A DNA stretch of 64,000 bases from Novosphingobium sp. JCM 18896 (GTDB taxonomy: Bacteria; Pseudomonadota; Alphaproteobacteria; Sphingomonadales; Sphingomonadaceae): positions 124,001 through 188,000 of the forward strand of contig NZ_JAPCZF010000004.1 in the NCBI RefSeq assembly GCF_025938095.1, given 5' to 3'. Positions 63,201 through 64,000 of this stretch are shown piece after piece (within the stretch, counting starts at the first letter, position 1; every line of letters begins with the position of its first letter). Below the pieces are notes generated by a model. That model was given only the letters and a program-made list of their open reading frames with translations, had not been told where the DNA came from and searched no databases. The translations under genes and the position numbers were made by a program.

Positions 63201-63713
63201 ATGGCGTCGCAGCCATACAACTACAACGGCACCGGCTTTTCGCTCTTGCGCGACAAGGGCCGGTTCGTGTTGCCCCCGCAGTTCCGCAAGACGGTCAAGG
63301 ATTCGAGCGGCGACAAGGCGATCCTCTGCCTCGACAAGCACGATCGCTGGCCCTGTCTGATCGGCTTCGGCCTCTCGCGCAAGGATGGCTTCGAGGTGCA
63401 GCTCGATCGCGAGGAAGACCTCGCCGCCAAGCGTGGCCATGATTTCGACCGCGAACTGCGCGGTCTCCAGCTCAACGGCTTCGCCCAGCTGCCCTTCGAC
63501 GACAGCGGCCGTTTCGTCCTGCCCGAATACCTGGCCGAACTCGCCAGCGTCGACGACCAGCTCTATTTCCAGGGCGCGGGCCAGTTCTTCGTGATCTTCA
63601 GCCCCAAGCAGCTCTCGACGATGGGGCAGGGCTGGGAAGGCGCGCAGGCCGCCTGCCGCCAGCTCGCCGCCGAGGCGTTGGGCAAGGCCAAGGCGAAGGG
63701 AGCTGCGGCATGA
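63201..63713 (+). CDS. mraZ: Transcriptional regulator MraZ
   Basis: 170-residue two-repeat SpoVT/AbrB-like protein that opens the dcw cluster and represses it in E. coli. Repeat 1: [13 protein letters not shown]; repeat 2: [13 protein letters not shown]. It also counteracts RsmH in some species. ATGA overlap with rsmH. The long TTTTCCCG-rich leader is a candidate regulatory region. Confidence 0.94.
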   Translation: MASQPYNYNGTGFSLLRDKGRFVLPPQFRKTVKDSSGDKAILCLDKHDRWPCLIGFGLSRKDGFEVQLDREEDLAAKRGHDFDRELRGLQLNGFAQLPFDDSGRFVLPEYLAELASVDDQLYFQGAGQFFVIFSPKQLSTMGQGWEGAQAACRQLAAEALGKAKAKGAAA

Positions 63714-64000
63714 GCGGTCCCGGCCTCCCGCACATTCCCGTCCTGCTCGATGAAGTCGTCGCCGCGCTCGCGCCGGCGCCCGGCTCGGTCATCGTCGACG
63801 CGACCTTCGGCGCCGGCGGCTATACCCGTGCGCTGCTCGCCGCGGGCGCGACGGTCCACGCCTTCGACCGCGATCCCGATGCGATCGCCGCCGGCCGTCT
63901 CTGGCCCGAGACGCAGGAGAACCCGCCGCGGCTGGTGCTCCACCCGCGCCGCTTCTCCGAAATGGTCGCCGCGCTCAACGAGGCGGGGATATCGCGGGTC
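63710..64000 (+). CDS. rsmH: 16S rRNA (cytosine-1402-N4)-methyltransferase, 5' part
   Basis: First 97 codons of RsmH (MraW). [13 protein letters not shown] and the AdoMet-binding [19 protein letters not shown] motif, then [12 protein letters not shown], are diagnostic. The gene runs off the window. Confidence 0.95.
   Translation, partial: MSGPGLPHIPVLLDEVVAALAPAPGSVIVDATFGAGGYTRALLAAGATVHAFDRDPDAIAAGRLWPETQENPPRLVLHPRRFSEMVAALNEAGISRV

Overview
This 64 kb, high-GC window is densely coded. It looks like a chromosomal segment of an alphaproteobacterium of the order Sphingomonadales (Novosphingobium/Sphingomonas-like). The taxonomy is inferred from protein character and gene order: the argS-SPOR-nagZ-scpA-scpB-tatABC string, mutY/dciA/dsbA/dsbA/smc, miaB-phoH-ybeY-corC, yfgM-bamB, glnB-glnA and mraZ-rsmH. 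I saw no rRNA, tRNA, phage, insertion sequence or CRISPR array.

Layout. 1-8 kb: the 5' part of astD (arginine catabolism), selO, an alpha/beta hydrolase and a glycosyltransferase, then yfgM-like and bamB (envelope biogenesis) closed by a terminator, then a polytopic isoprenylcysteine-methyltransferase-like protein. 8-13 kb: rsmE-gshA-ABM monooxygenase, a small cysteine-rich predicted exported protein, an AlkD-like repair protein and ubiA. 13-14.2 kb: a VOC/glyoxalase gene and soxR diverge around a near-perfect SoxR box, followed by an AT-richer brnT-brnA toxin-antitoxin module. 14.2-26 kb: smc, two DsbA-like thioredoxin-fold proteins, dciA, then a tightly overlapped operon mutY / serine hydrolase / nudC / frnE-like, then DUF1489, mgtE and a cyclophilin. 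26-35 kb: a TPR-GT41 (O-GlcNAc-transferase-like) protein, a LysR regulator coupled to corC-ybeY-phoH-miaB, and an M48 protease. 35-42 kb: argS through tatABC. 42-47 kb: a catalytically degenerate amidohydrolase-like protein coupled to a beta-hydroxyacid dehydrogenase, ilvA, a possible structured RNA, bpt and a Sel1-like small protein behind a perfect 18-bp palindrome. 47-51.4 kb: a glutamine amidotransferase, glnB-glnA with a sigma-54-like promoter, argC and an SH3-like protein. 51.5-64 kb: an MDR oxidoreductase, an orphan HWE histidine kinase, a DMT transporter, an M17 aminopeptidase, a DUF3298-type lipoprotein, map, ccmA-ccmB, phhB, an SDR, an AlkA-like glycosylase, a [2Fe-2S] ferredoxin, cysK, a one-TM hypothetical, and the start of the division/cell-wall cluster (mraZ, rsmH).

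Most of the window is ordinary housekeeping sequence. The points most worth a second look are the amidohydrolase relative that has lost nearly all its metal ligands (41800-43164), a multi-stem RNA-like element before bpt (45441-45538), the 18-bp palindrome at 46676, the SoxR box linking soxR to a VOC gene, the symmetric sites in the brnTA promoter, and the TTTTCCCGGAAAA cluster in front of mraZ. I did not find a clearly new multi-gene defence or mobile system.
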